A stretch of DNA of 64,000 bases from Nodularia sp. (in: cyanobacteria) (GCA_007692755.1 REBL01000159.1:1-64000); one strand, 5' to 3'; shown: positions 9,854 through 20,250, counted from the first letter of the stretch. A program made the numbers and translations. Notes: generated from the letters alone by a model not told the origin.

Positions 9854-11827
9854 ATGAACTCTAGTGAACGTACATTAGTTTTCTCCAATCCTCAATGGAA
9901 GCTACAGCCAGAAATAGATTTTAAATTTGCTTATTTCTTGATAAATCAAGCTGTAGATGCGGCTTTCTGTTTAAACGAAAATGAGCAATTTATTCACGTC
10001 AATGATGCCACTTGCCAAATGACGGAGTATTCCCGTGAGGAATTACTTTCCATGAGACTGCATGATCTCGATATAGACTTATCTCTACATAATTGGTCAG
10101 ATATCAAATCACAAAAGTCCTCTACCTTTAAATCTCGCTATCGTGCCAAGGGAGGGCGTGTATTTTTAGTAGAAACATCTATTATCTATGTAGAAAATCT
10201 CGGTAAAAAGTTTGGCTGTGCCGTTGTGCGAGATAAAAGTGATGAACTCATAGAGTTGAGTGTACAAACATGGATGGATGAATTAAGAAACGCCAAAAAC
10301 TATTTTCAACAAAAAGTTTCACAACTAACTACAAAAGAAGTAGAACTGGGAATATCCCTATCCATATTTAATTCTACCCTCGAATCTACTGCTGTCGGCA
10401 TTGTGGCAATTAATTTTGAGGGAGATATTCTGAGTTTGAATCAGAAGTTTATCGATATGTGGCAAATTCCAGAATCCCTGATTTTATCTCAGAAATGTCC
10501 TCAATCTAAAGCTTTATTTGAGAACAAAGTAAAAAATCCAGAAGCATTCTCTAAACTGATTTGGGAAGTTTCTAGCCAAGCTGAAATTGAGAGCTACTAT
10601 ATTCTGGAATTGAAGGATGGAAGAACATTTGCACACTACTCTAAGCCTCACTATATGGCTGATAAAATTGTCGGTAGGGTATGGAGTGTATGGGATATTA
10701 CTGAATCCAAACAGACAGATGAAGCACTGATTCTGAACGAAGCTAGATTCCGAACTTTAGCAGAAACAACAGAAGCGAACATCTTCCTGATTCAAGGCAA
10801 ACAACTTTGCTATGTAAATCCGGCGGTGGAAAAACTCACTGGCTACAAAAAAGAGGAACTGCTAAACAACTTTGACCTTCATCGACTAATTAAGAGTAAA
10901 GAATATAGGCAGGTACGCCATCAAAATGCAGCATCTAACCTGGAATATCAGGAAATGAAACTGCTGACAAAAGGCGGCACAGAACGTTGGCTAGCTTGCG
11001 CGGTTGCCAAGCTTGATGGAATGCTGGATTTCGGAGGAAAACCAGTCGAACTGATTACAGGCATTGATATTACAGATTACAAAAATGTAGAATCAGACCT
11101 TAACCAAGCGTTAGAACAAGCAAAACAACTCAGCGAACTCAGAGCGCGGTTTCTAGCTATGGTCTGTCATGAATTTCGGACTCCACTGAATATTGTTTCA
11201 TTCTCGAATAGTTTACTAAAACAACAAGTAGACAAACACACAAAGCAGAAAATACAACCATTAATCGAACATATTGAAAAAGCCATCGAACAAATCAGCC
11301 AGATGTTGGATGATACTTTGTTATTTGCTAAAGCAGAAACAGCCAAAATAAGTTTTGAGCCTCAACCGCTTGATTTAGTTCAGTTCTGCAACAATTTAGT
11401 GGCACAAATGCACATGAGCATGAGCCAAGAATTAATCAATTTTGGCAGTCAATTTGATTGCCTGATAGCCTGTGTTGATCCAAAATTACTTGCGCCAATT
11501 TTCAAGAATTTGCTCGAAAATGCCATTAAATATTCTCCCTCTGACATGATGGTTGATTTCATCCTGGGTTGTGAAAATGGAAAGTTAATTTTCCAGGTCA
11601 AAGACCAGGGAATTGGTATTCCACTAGGAGATCAAGAAAATTTATTTGAACCATTTTATCGGGGGAGTAATATCAAAAATCTACCCGGTACTGGATTAGG
11701 GTTATCGATTATCAAATCCCTTGTAGACTTACATGGCGGTCAAATTGCTCTAGAAAGTCAGGTAGGTGTAGGCACTACCTTTACTGTGATGCTGCCATTA
11801 ATTGAAGAAGAATTTCTCTGTTCCTAG
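9854..11827 (+). CDS. PAS-domain sensor histidine kinase, divergent from scyA
   Basis: Several PAS domains, H-box MVCHEFRTPLNIVSFS, N-box LENAIKYSP, G boxes DQGIGIP and GTGLGLSI; RBS-like AAGGAG upstream. Confidence 0.9.
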   Translation: MNSSERTLVFSNPQWKLQPEIDFKFAYFLINQAVDAAFCLNENEQFIHVNDATCQMTEYSREELLSMRLHDLDIDLSLHNWSDIKSQKSSTFKSRYRAKGGRVFLVETSIIYVENLGKKFGCAVVRDKSDELIELSVQTWMDELRNAKNYFQQKVSQLTTKEVELGISLSIFNSTLESTAVGIVAINFEGDILSLNQKFIDMWQIPESLILSQKCPQSKALFENKVKNPEAFSKLIWEVSSQAEIESYYILELKDGRTFAHYSKPHYMADKIVGRVWSVWDITESKQTDEALILNEARFRTLAETTEANIFLIQGKQLCYVNPAVEKLTGYKKEELLNNFDLHRLIKSKEYRQVRHQNAASNLEYQEMKLLTKGGTERWLACAVAKLDGMLDFGGKPVELITGIDITDYKNVESDLNQALEQAKQLSELRARFLAMVCHEFRTPLNIVSFSNSLLKQQVDKHTKQKIQPLIEHIEKAIEQISQMLDDTLLFAKAETAKISFEPQPLDLVQFCNNLVAQMHMSMSQELINFGSQFDCLIACVDPKLLAPIFKNLLENAIKYSPSDMMVDFILGCENGKLIFQVKDQGIGIPLGDQENLFEPFYRGSNIKNLPGTGLGLSIIKSLVDLHGGQIALESQVGVGTTFTVMLPLIEEEFLCS

Positions 11828-11942
11828 TCATAAATCTTGAATAAGCATAGTTGTGAATTAAACACTTAATATTTATAACTCTGGAACTGGGAAATCAAAA
11901 AATAATCTCGTTTGTTTCTGCCACAATTTAGGGTGCTAGAAG

Positions 11943-12776
11943 ATGAAGTACGAATCACCGAAAAAAATTTTAGTAATTGAAGATGATACTTTGACGCGGA
12001 ATCTTTATGTAAAGGGTCTTCAGGCTAAAGGTTTTGATATTATCAGTGCTGAAAATGGTTTTGCTGGTCTGCAACAAGCACAAGAGCATCTCCCTGATTT
12101 AGTAGTTTGCGATATTACAATGCCTGATATAGATGGTTATAGTCTTCTCACTATGCTGCGTCAAGATCCTGTGACAGCCATTATTCCCTTTATTTTTATT
12201 ACTGGTAGCTGTACTAGAGGTTCTGTTCGCAAAGGGATGGAGTTAGGTGCAGATGACTATGTTACTAAACCCTCTACACTAGATGAATTGCTCAGAGCAA
12301 TTACTACCCAATTGCAAAGACAAGCTATGCTCCAAAGCTGGTGCGCTACTAAATTTCAGGAAGCTCAAAAATCAGCATCCGCAGATAAGAGTTCAGTGTT
12401 GGAACAGCCTCATTCAATATTTCCCTGTATTCCCCAATTAAAACAAGTTTTTGACTTTATCGAAGCCCATTATCACGAAGGAATTACGCTGTGTGATGTG
12501 GCTGAAGCCGTTGGCTATTCACCAGCTTACTTAACAAACCAAGTAGGAAAGCAGACAGGGGAGACTATCAACAGTTGGATTGTGAAACGCCGGATGCAAG
12601 GAGCGCGTTTTTTACTGCAAAATGACCACCAAACAGTCGAGCAAATTGCCAGACAATTGGGTTATCAAGATGTTTCCCATTTTTCTCGCCAGTTTCGGCA
12701 ACATCATGGTTTACCTCCCCATGCTTGGCGCAAAGAACATCAGGTTGGGTATTGCAAATTCAAAGTCAGTAATTAG
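11943..12776 (+). CDS. Response regulator with REC receiver and AraC-type HTH output
   Basis: KKILVIEDDTLTRNLY ... VVCDITMPDIDGY ... DDYVTKPS receiver; C-terminal FIEAHYHEGITLCDVAEAVGYSPAYLTNQVGKQTGETINSWIVKRRMQGARFLLQ ... DVSHFSRQFRQHHGLPPHAWR. Confidence 0.92.
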   Translation: MKYESPKKILVIEDDTLTRNLYVKGLQAKGFDIISAENGFAGLQQAQEHLPDLVVCDITMPDIDGYSLLTMLRQDPVTAIIPFIFITGSCTRGSVRKGMELGADDYVTKPSTLDELLRAITTQLQRQAMLQSWCATKFQEAQKSASADKSSVLEQPHSIFPCIPQLKQVFDFIEAHYHEGITLCDVAEAVGYSPAYLTNQVGKQTGETINSWIVKRRMQGARFLLQNDHQTVEQIARQLGYQDVSHFSRQFRQHHGLPPHAWRKEHQVGYCKFKVSN

Positions 12777-12930
12777 AAAATTCAGTAAGTTGGCGAGAAT
12801 AAACCTAACTATGTGAATTAGTGTAAATATATGTAATTTAGCTCGTAGTAATTGCTCTCTACCCTTAATTTAGGACTAAAGTCCTGACTACAAACCTTTA
12901 ATTATTTTGAGATGAGGGAGAGAATTTGAG

Positions 12931-12969
12931 AATTTCCCGCCACAGCTTACAACTTGGCGGGAAATTTTT
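12931..12969 (+). terminator. Rho-independent-like terminator after the response regulator
   Basis: AATTTCCCGCC-acagcttacaactt-GGCGGGAAATTTTT hairpin with T tract. Confidence 0.6.
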
Positions 12970-13153
12970 GTTGGTCATATGACCTGCTTGTTGGTGATTT
13001 TAAGCTAAAACACATCTACTTTGCATAATTTAGGTCAGAAAGACACTCGGTCAGGGTATAACGAGCGTGGCTGGGCTTATTGAAAGGATTAATCAAAAAA
13101 TAAAATTTCAATGTAGCAAATTGGGCAAAAAAAATATACTTTTTTTGCCTTTG

Positions 13154-13171
13154 TTAACCTTTTGTTTACCT
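13154..13171 (+). promoter_or_regulatory. Putative Pho box (PhoB/SphR-type) upstream of the pst operon
   Basis: TTAACCT-tttg-TTTACCT: two 7-mers with 11-bp period, resembling the cyanobacterial Pho-box direct repeat; lies upstream of pstS. Confidence 0.6.
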
Positions 13172-13201
13172 TGAGATGTATCTAGTAGGAGTATTCTTAT
13201 T

Positions 13202-13345
13202 GACTGTACATACATAAATGCACAAAAAATTGACAACAATGCTTGTTTCACAGAGCAAGCCTCAAACATTCCCTGCGGTACTGCTACAAATGTAGACTTT
13301 GGTGCCAGTGATGTTGCCATGACCGATAAAGCAAGGTCTTTTTGA
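13202..13345 (+). pseudogene. Remnant of a PstS-like phosphate-binding protein
   Basis: Frame reads DCTYINAQKIDNNACFTEQASNIPCGTATNVDFGASDVAMTDKARSF*; NVDFGASDVAMTDKA matches VDFGASEAPITDSAD of the intact PstS downstream. Confidence 0.65.
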
Positions 13346-13370
13346 TCTGAATCCGTAGTCGTTTCGCAAA

Positions 13371-14468
13371 GTGAACATATTTTTCATGGTTCTCAATCGC
13401 AAAGTCCTTTTAGCAATCGCCACTCTACCCATGATGTTGGTAGCAACAGCCTGTGCGCCTAGCCCGCAAGCTGGTGGTGAAGGTAGTGGTGGGCAGAGGG
13501 TAACTATTAGTGGAGCTGGGGCGACCTTCCCAGCACCTATTTTTCAACGGTGGTTTGATGCCTATAATCGCCAAGTCGATTCCAATGTCCAAGTGAGTTA
13601 TCAGTCCATAGGAAGTGGGGCTGGTTTGGAGCAGTACATCAATGGTACGGTAGACTTTGGAGCCAGTGAAGCACCCATTACTGACTCCGCAGACCGACTA
13701 AAGTCTTTCAAAGATAATTACAATTACGATCCGATCCAAGTTCCCATGACTGGGGGCTTTTTATCGTTCTCCTACAATTTGCCAGGAATTAACGATCTAG
13801 AACTGAGATTATCCCGCACCACCTATTGTGGCATCGTCACGGGTAAAATTACTCGCTGGAGTGATCCAGCGATCGCAGCTGATAACCCCAATTTAACCAT
13901 TCCCGACTTACCTGTTACCTTCGCTCACCGTTCTGATGGTAGTGGTACCACCTTTGTATTCACCAACCATATTCAAACTGTTTGTCCAGACTGGACAGCT
14001 GGCGCAGGAACTTCAGTAGACTGGCCTGTAGGAGTTGGTGGTCAAGGTAACGAAGGAGTAGCTGCTAGCATTCAGCAGAATCCAGGAGCCATTGGTTATT
14101 TATCCTACGCCTACGCTGCTCTTAACGACATTGATTCAGCTTTAATTGAAAATAGAGCCGGAACTTTTATCGCTCCATCTCCTGAAGCAGCAGGCAGAGC
14201 TTTATTAGACGAACCAGTACCCGAAGACTTCGCTCTTTTAGTCCCCGACCCAACTGGTGCTGATTCCTACCCGATCGTCGGTCTAGCTTGGGTGATGATC
14301 TATCGCAATTATGAAGACCCAGCTAAATGGCAAGCTCTGCGTAATGTCTTGGAATGGTCTTTAGGCCCAGATGGCAAAGCGCTGGCAGAGGAACTTCTTT
14401 ATGTTCCCATTCCTGACCCTCTAGTTGAGCGGATTAAAGCTGTGTTTGACACTGTGAACACCAATTAA
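13371..14468 (+). CDS. pstS: Phosphate ABC transporter substrate-binding lipoprotein PstS
   Basis: Lipobox LVATAC; SGAGATFPAPIFQRWFDAY, VDFGASEAPITD, HRSDGSGTTFVFT; followed by pstC/A/B. Start may be an internal Met (MVLNRK). Confidence 0.95.
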   Translation: MNIFFMVLNRKVLLAIATLPMMLVATACAPSPQAGGEGSGGQRVTISGAGATFPAPIFQRWFDAYNRQVDSNVQVSYQSIGSGAGLEQYINGTVDFGASEAPITDSADRLKSFKDNYNYDPIQVPMTGGFLSFSYNLPGINDLELRLSRTTYCGIVTGKITRWSDPAIAADNPNLTIPDLPVTFAHRSDGSGTTFVFTNHIQTVCPDWTAGAGTSVDWPVGVGGQGNEGVAASIQQNPGAIGYLSYAYAALNDIDSALIENRAGTFIAPSPEAAGRALLDEPVPEDFALLVPDPTGADSYPIVGLAWVMIYRNYEDPAKWQALRNVLEWSLGPDGKALAEELLYVPIPDPLVERIKAVFDTVNTN

Positions 14469-14576
14469 GCATCTGAGATTATTGGGAGTGTCCTAGATCA
14501 TCAAACACTCCCAAAATTGACTCAGGGACTCTGACTTGAGGCATGATCAAACAATATTATGGAGTGAAAAAACGTC

Positions 14577-15542
14577 ATGACATCGGCTGATCCATCAACT
14601 CGGTTAACCAATCATAGCCTGGAAAAGCAAACCAGTCCGGCGAGGGTTCTCGATGTCGGTTTTTGGGGACTAACCTTGCTACTAGCCATCAGTGCTGGAG
14701 CAGTTTTACTCTGGGTAATCGTCCAGACAGCCATAGCAGCTACACCAGCCATTCAAGAATTTGGTCTTGGTTTTTTATGGGGTACAACCTGGAACCCTGT
14801 TACCAATGTCTATGGGGTATTGCCTCAGATATATGGAACCTTAGTCACAGCCTTTATTGCCCTGTTAATTGCCATTCCCTTGGGCATTGGAGTGGCCATC
14901 TTTTTAACTGAAGGATTTGCGCCTAAGTGGGTGACAACTCCCATCGCCTTTGCCATTGAGCTAATCGTTGCTGTTCCCAGTGTCGTTTTAGGGATTTGGG
15001 GTATTTTCGTCCTCGTTCCTACAATCAGACCGATTTTCAACTTTATTAACAGCTCCTTCGGCTGGATTCCCTTCTTTAGTGGCGATTCCGCCTCCGGCAA
15101 TAATCTGCTAACTGTGGGCTTGGTACTGGCAATTATGATTGTGCCGATTATTATCTCTATTACTCGTAGTACCTTTGAAGTCCTACCCGTATATCTCCGC
15201 AATGGTTCCTTAGCTTTGGGCGCAACTCGTTGGGAAACAATTCTCAGAGTGCTGATTCCGGCTGGCTTGTCGGGCATTATCAGTTCTGTCATGTTGGCTC
15301 TGGGTAGGGCGATGGGGGAAACAATGGTGGCCGCCATGCTAGTTGGTAACGCCAACCGGATTAACATCTCATGGCTTCAGCCCGGATCGACGATTACAGG
15401 TTTGATTGCCTCCCAGTTTGGTGAAGCCGGACGTACCCAAGTAGCAGCTCTCATGTACGCTGGCGTAGTGCTAATGGTCTTGTCACTGGTGGTAAACATT
15501 TTAGCTGAGATGATTATTCGCCGATTCCAGAATATTGAGTAA
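14577..15542 (+). CDS. pstC: Phosphate ABC transporter permease PstC
   Basis: Multi-TM permease, ALGATRWETILRVLIPAGLSGI EAA loop; operon position. Confidence 0.95.
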   Translation: MTSADPSTRLTNHSLEKQTSPARVLDVGFWGLTLLLAISAGAVLLWVIVQTAIAATPAIQEFGLGFLWGTTWNPVTNVYGVLPQIYGTLVTAFIALLIAIPLGIGVAIFLTEGFAPKWVTTPIAFAIELIVAVPSVVLGIWGIFVLVPTIRPIFNFINSSFGWIPFFSGDSASGNNLLTVGLVLAIMIVPIIISITRSTFEVLPVYLRNGSLALGATRWETILRVLIPAGLSGIISSVMLALGRAMGETMVAAMLVGNANRINISWLQPGSTITGLIASQFGEAGRTQVAALMYAGVVLMVLSLVVNILAEMIIRRFQNIE

Positions 15543-15604
15543 AGTTTCTGGCTGTTTCCTCAGCTTTAATGCGGATGCAAAATTAAGTTTACAAAAGATT
15601 AATT

Positions 15605-16510
15605 ATGGATAAATCAGGTTTTAAGCCTTCCTTTGCGTCTGAAGGCAATGATTTCGATATTAGTCAAAAGACTATGGCTCCCCATCGCCGCATGACTGGG
15701 CAGGTGTTGACGATTTTAACTATGGTCTTTGCCGCCACGGTAGTTATCCCTCTAATTTGGGTTCTGGTGAGCGTGTTTGAAAAGGGTGTGAGTTCTCTGG
15801 TATTTCCAGATATTTTTACTAAGCTTCCCCCACCTCCTGGTTTATCTGAGGGGGGCTTTGGTCATGCCATTATTGGGACTTTAATGACTCTGGGAGTGGG
15901 GACATTGATTTCAGTTCCCTTTGGTATCATTGCTGCCATTTACCTGGCTGAGTTTGGTCGGGGAACTAAATTGGCTTACTTTGTGAAATTTTCCTGCAAT
16001 GTCCTCACCGGGGTGCCGGCTATTCTGTGTGGCTTATTTGCCTATTCCATTGTGGTTACGCCTTTAAGGTCGTTTTCAGCTTTTTCTGGTGGGGTAGCCT
16101 TGGCTGTGTTAATGCTGCCTATTATTATTCGGTCTACGGAAGAAGCTTTATTGCTAGTGCCTAATGAGTTGCGTTTGGCAGCAACAGGTCTGGGAGCGAC
16201 CAGATTTGAAACCGTTGTGCAAATTGTATTACCAGCGGCACTGACTTCAATTGTGACAGGTGTCGTTTTATCTGTTGCCCGTGCATCCGGGGAAGCGGCT
16301 CCCTTGCTGTTTACTTCCTTTAACAATAATTTCTGGGCGACGAATGTTTGGGAACCTGTGTCAACTCTGCCAGTGTTGATTTACTTTTTCTCGATTATTC
16401 CCTATAAGGCTTCCCAGAGTTTGGCTTGGGCAGCAGCCTTGATATTGTTGTCAATGGTGTTATTGTTTAGTGTTCTGGCTCGGTTCTTCAGCCGGAAAAA
16501 GAAGTTCTAG
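15605..16510 (+). CDS. pstA: Phosphate ABC transporter permease PstA
   Basis: GLGATRFETVVQIVLPAALTSIVTG EAA loop; ARASGEAAPLLFTSF; operon position. Confidence 0.95.
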   Translation: MDKSGFKPSFASEGNDFDISQKTMAPHRRMTGQVLTILTMVFAATVVIPLIWVLVSVFEKGVSSLVFPDIFTKLPPPPGLSEGGFGHAIIGTLMTLGVGTLISVPFGIIAAIYLAEFGRGTKLAYFVKFSCNVLTGVPAILCGLFAYSIVVTPLRSFSAFSGGVALAVLMLPIIIRSTEEALLLVPNELRLAATGLGATRFETVVQIVLPAALTSIVTGVVLSVARASGEAAPLLFTSFNNNFWATNVWEPVSTLPVLIYFFSIIPYKASQSLAWAAALILLSMVLLFSVLARFFSRKKKF

Positions 16511-16577
16511 AATCAGTGAATTTGTATCAATTTTTGTGCTAGAAACTCATCTAGGTTCTATTTAAATTGGAGATATC

Positions 16578-17390
16578 ATGATGGAACAGAAAATGAGTAG
16601 TGCAGCCGTGGAAACTCAGCACATTTTTCAAGTCAACAATCTATCGGTTTACTATGGCGGTGCGATCGCGCTTCGGGATGTGACAATGGATATCCTGAAG
16701 GATAAAATTACCGCTTTCATTGGCCCTTCTGGTTGTGGTAAAAGCACTCTTCTACGTTGCTTCAATCGCACTAATGACTTGATTCCCGGTGCTAAGGTCA
16801 AGGGACAACTAACTTACCGAGGTCAGAATTTTTATGCTGCTGGGGTTGACCCAGTGGTAGCACGTCGTCGAGTTGGTATGGTATTTCAGCAGCCTAACCC
16901 TTTCCCAAAGACGATTTATGACAATGTAGCCTATGGCTTGCGGGTGAATGGCATGAAGGACAACATGGATGAGGTTGTCGAAAATTCCCTCCGCCGTGCA
17001 GCCCTCTGGGATGAGGTGAAAGACAATCTCCAGAAGTTGGGAACTTCTCTTTCTGGGGGACAACAGCAGCGTCTGTGTATTGCCCGCGCTATTGCGGTTC
17101 AGCCGGATGTGATTCTCATGGATGAACCTTGTTCTGCCCTAGATCCTGTCTCGACGATGCGAATTGAGGAGTTGATGCTGGATCTAAAGCAGCAATACAC
17201 CATTGTGATTGTCACCCATAATATGCAGCAGGCTTCTAGAGTTGCTGATTATACGGCTTTCTTTAATGCTGAAGCTTTGGAGGGAGGTAAGCGAGTTGGT
17301 TATCTGGTAGAAGTAGATACCACCGACACGATTTTTTCAAATCCCCAAAATCAAAGCACTCGCGATTATGTGAGTGGTCGTTTTGGCTAA
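16578..17390 (+). CDS. pstB: Phosphate ABC transporter ATPase PstB (copy 1)
   Basis: Walker [17 protein letters not shown], signature [14 protein letters not shown], Walker [14 protein letters not shown]. Confidence 0.95.
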   Translation: MMEQKMSSAAVETQHIFQVNNLSVYYGGAIALRDVTMDILKDKITAFIGPSGCGKSTLLRCFNRTNDLIPGAKVKGQLTYRGQNFYAAGVDPVVARRRVGMVFQQPNPFPKTIYDNVAYGLRVNGMKDNMDEVVENSLRRAALWDEVKDNLQKLGTSLSGGQQQRLCIARAIAVQPDVILMDEPCSALDPVSTMRIEELMLDLKQQYTIVIVTHNMQQASRVADYTAFFNAEALEGGKRVGYLVEVDTTDTIFSNPQNQSTRDYVSGRFG

Positions 17391-17402
17391 GTCCAGACAG
17401 TG

Positions 17403-17423
17403 GAGTCTGGAGTCTGGAGTCTG
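17403..17423. repeat. Heptamer STRR (GAGTCTG)3
   Basis: Three exact GAGTCTG units just after pstB copy 1. Confidence 0.7.
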
Positions 17424-17533
17424 GAAGGAAGATTTTCAAAAAGTTCAAATTTCCCAAATTACAGCTTTTTGACTTATAGCAACCGCCAAGGCAGTTAGGA
17501 CATAAAAAAGTTACTAAACCCAGTCACAGCAAG

Positions 17534-17554
17534 CTTTTGACTTTTGACTTTTGA
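17534..17554. repeat. Heptamer STRR (CTTTTGA)3
   Basis: Three exact CTTTTGA units between the two pstB genes. Confidence 0.7.
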
Positions 17555-17665
17555 CTTCCGCGCCGCGGTTATCTTGGCTGGCTGGGCAACTTACCAAAAA
17601 GCTGAGTGGAACTATACCCAAAGCAAGTTATCTATCGCGAAATTTAACACTACACTACATTAACT

Positions 17666-18469
17666 ATGGCTACTAACACTAGTACATTGAATGAAACAGA
17701 AACCGCTTTACGGACAGAAAACCTCAATGTTTACTACGGCAATTTCTTAGCTTTGCAAAATATTTGGCTGGATATCCCGAAGAATCAGGTGACATCCTTT
17801 ATTGGACCTTCTGGTTGTGGTAAAAGTACATTGCTGCGATGCTATAACCGTCTTAATGACGTAATTAATTCGTTTCGAGCCGAAGGTAAAGTTTATTTTT
17901 ACAATAGCAATTTGTATGCACCAAATATTGATCCTGTAGAGGTGCGCCGGAGAATTGGGATGGTATTCCAAAAACCAAACCCGTTTCCAAAATCAATTTA
18001 TGACAATATTACTTTTGGTGCCAAAATTAACGGTTATAAAGGTAATTTAGATGAATTGGTAGAAACAAGTCTGCGGCAAGCTGCTTTGTGGGATGAAGTT
18101 AAAGATAAATTGCGCCAAAGTGGGGCATCTTTATCTGGGGGACAACAGCAACGCTTGTGTATTGCCAGAGCGATCGCAATACAACCAGAAATTATACTTA
18201 TGGATGAACCTTGTTCAGCTCTAGACCCTCTTTCGACTTTGCGGGTGGAAGAACTAATTCACGAACTCAAAGATAAATATACCATCGTGATTGTTACCCA
18301 CAATATGCAACAAGCGGCACGAGTGTCTGATAAGACAGCATTCTTCAACGTGAAGCTTTCTGAAGGTGGTCGCAGTGGTTATCTCGTTGAATACAATGCC
18401 ACAGAACTGATTTTCAATGATCCTCAGCAAGAAGATACTCGTGATTATGTTAGTGGCAGGTTTGGTTAA
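17666..18469 (+). CDS. pstB: Phosphate ABC transporter ATPase PstB (copy 2)
   Basis: Walker [50 protein letters not shown]. Confidence 0.95.
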   Translation: MATNTSTLNETETALRTENLNVYYGNFLALQNIWLDIPKNQVTSFIGPSGCGKSTLLRCYNRLNDVINSFRAEGKVYFYNSNLYAPNIDPVEVRRRIGMVFQKPNPFPKSIYDNITFGAKINGYKGNLDELVETSLRQAALWDEVKDKLRQSGASLSGGQQQRLCIARAIAIQPEIILMDEPCSALDPLSTLRVEELIHELKDKYTIVIVTHNMQQAARVSDKTAFFNVKLSEGGRSGYLVEYNATELIFNDPQQEDTRDYVSGRFG

Positions 18470-18497
18470 GCGAACAGATTAATCAAAGTTTTCACTG

Positions 18498-18534
18498 CCC
18501 ACCCTACAAAAGTTTGAAGGTGGGAGTTTTTTTG
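18498..18534 (+). terminator. Terminator after pstB copy 2
   Basis: CCCACC ... GGTGGG stem followed by AGTTTTTTT. Confidence 0.6.
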
Positions 18535-18579
18535 ATATTTTACCGAAAGGCGAGAGGAAAGCCCGTGGTATTTATACAG

Positions 18580-20037
18580 TCACAAGCCTGCCCAAATTGT
18601 TAGGGGTTTTCCGACTTGTTTGTACAGTAGGCTGGAAAGTATGACACCGTTGTTATTGGCGGTGAGGCTTTTGTTGGGCTGGCGGAGAAATTCGTAGTAG
18701 CCGTTGTACAAGCCGTTATCGGATTGCAGATTTGTTTGGACAAATTTAGCTAATTTACTGGTATATTCGGTGTTATATAGTACGTGCCAGCCAAGGGCTG
18801 CTTTGGTACTGACAAATCGTAAATTTTGATGTTTTTCGCGGGTGTCTGTAATTGCTACCCAAGGTTGGCCATTGACAAATAAGCTGTTGTAAACGAAGTA
18901 GGGTGGACGGTCTAGGTTATCTTCGGTGACTGCTGTTAGTTGTCCGGTGGCACGATAACGGGCTTCTTGGGCGGCTAATATCCGATCTGCAAAAACTTTC
19001 GGTAAGGATTGAAATCCGGTTTCAATACCATCTAATATATAGGGTTGGCTGAGGACGTAGTTGTTCGCACCTGATTTTTCATAGTCTCGTTTGTCGTAAG
19101 GTATGCCTTCGCCGTAAAGATTGGCGTATGCGGTATTGGCTTGATATTCTAAAGCTTCATTGACATTTAAGCCCCACAGTTTCAGACCATAGGCGGCATA
19201 GTTTCCATAACCTAAGCGTCCTTCTTGGTTATATTGTTCTCTACCTTTGACGACGCTAGTACCATACATTTCACCTCTTCTGGTGAGGCGTTTAACTTGC
19301 CAATGATTCCAAACTTCTTCTGTTTGCGATCGCCACTGGGGATATTTGGAACCGACTATTTTTAACCACAGTGCCATTCTCCCTAAATCGATGGCTGACC
19401 AGCCAATTTCTTCGCGTTTGTCTAGTTGACCATAGTTAATGGGTAACAGAGTTTTGGAGTTATAAACTTTATTGGGGAGTTCTTCTTTATATAAGGGCAT
19501 AGTTGCTAAAGTCTGCAACATCACACCCATTTTTTGGTCAAATTCCGACTCAGAGACAATATCTAGTTCTTTAGCGCTGACCAAAGCGGCGATCGCAGCT
19601 GCTTGATCCCACATGGTGACCGAGGTAAATCCATCCACGGAATTGACTAAACCTGTTTCATCGTTCCAGTTACGTTGGAAGTATGACCAAGCTTGACGGG
19701 CGATCGCCATTTCCTCTGGGGTTAGTTGTCCGACGTTGGGCGCAACATAAGGAATAAAGGAGATAATAACTTGGTTAGGGCTAATGGGGTCGCCTGGTAA
19801 AACTAAAGATTCTGCGTCAAGTCTCGCCACTTCTTCTGGGTCAACTTCTGGTTCTTTCACGAGAGAAATCGGTTGAGTGATGGATGTTTCTGGTGTGTTT
19901 ACAGAAGCTGTCCGAGTCCGATTTAGATACTCAGACCACGAATTAAAAGCAGTGATTGCGATCGCGGCTGTGACTATTCCTCCTACGGAAGCCAGTATGG
20001 ATAACTTTTTTGATGGGGGTTCAAAATCAGAGGTCAT
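18580..20037 (-). CDS. DUF3131 (glucoamylase-like) domain protein, N-terminal TM anchor
   Basis: N-terminal TM ILASVGGIVTAAIAITAF; ARQAWSYFQRNWNDETGLVNSVDGFTSVTMWDQAAAIAALVSA; NNNGVILSSLLYKQVGKPL at the C-terminus. Confidence 0.75.
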   Translation of the reverse strand: MTSDFEPPSKKLSILASVGGIVTAAIAITAFNSWSEYLNRTRTASVNTPETSITQPISLVKEPEVDPEEVARLDAESLVLPGDPISPNQVIISFIPYVAPNVGQLTPEEMAIARQAWSYFQRNWNDETGLVNSVDGFTSVTMWDQAAAIAALVSAKELDIVSESEFDQKMGVMLQTLATMPLYKEELPNKVYNSKTLLPINYGQLDKREEIGWSAIDLGRMALWLKIVGSKYPQWRSQTEEVWNHWQVKRLTRRGEMYGTSVVKGREQYNQEGRLGYGNYAAYGLKLWGLNVNEALEYQANTAYANLYGEGIPYDKRDYEKSGANNYVLSQPYILDGIETGFQSLPKVFADRILAAQEARYRATGQLTAVTEDNLDRPPYFVYNSLFVNGQPWVAITDTREKHQNLRFVSTKAALGWHVLYNTEYTSKLAKFVQTNLQSDNGLYNGYYEFLRQPNKSLTANNNGVILSSLLYKQVGKPLTIWAGL

Positions 20038-20115
20038 TTTTGTTTAGGGTTTTGTGGTGTTAGTTAATATACGATTTTACTGACCATATTGACCTTTCCC
20101 CGCCATGAATAGACG

Positions 20116-20250
20116 GTGTACACACAAGTCTTATAAAGTTGCCTAACAGCGTTTCGATCCCCCCTAGCCCCCCTTGAAAAGGGGGGAACTAGAATCAAAG
20201 TCCCCCTTTTTAAGGGGGATTTAGGGGGATCAGATTATTTGTGTGTACAC
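20116..20250. mobile_element. MITE-like element with 12-bp terminal inverted repeats
   Basis: Ends GTGTACACACAA ... TTGTGTGTACAC (perfect 12-bp TIR), internal palindromic CCCCCT/AGGGGG tracts, no ORF, flanked by direct repeat CCGCCATGAATAGACGG at 20100-20116 and 20256-20272. Confidence 0.6.
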
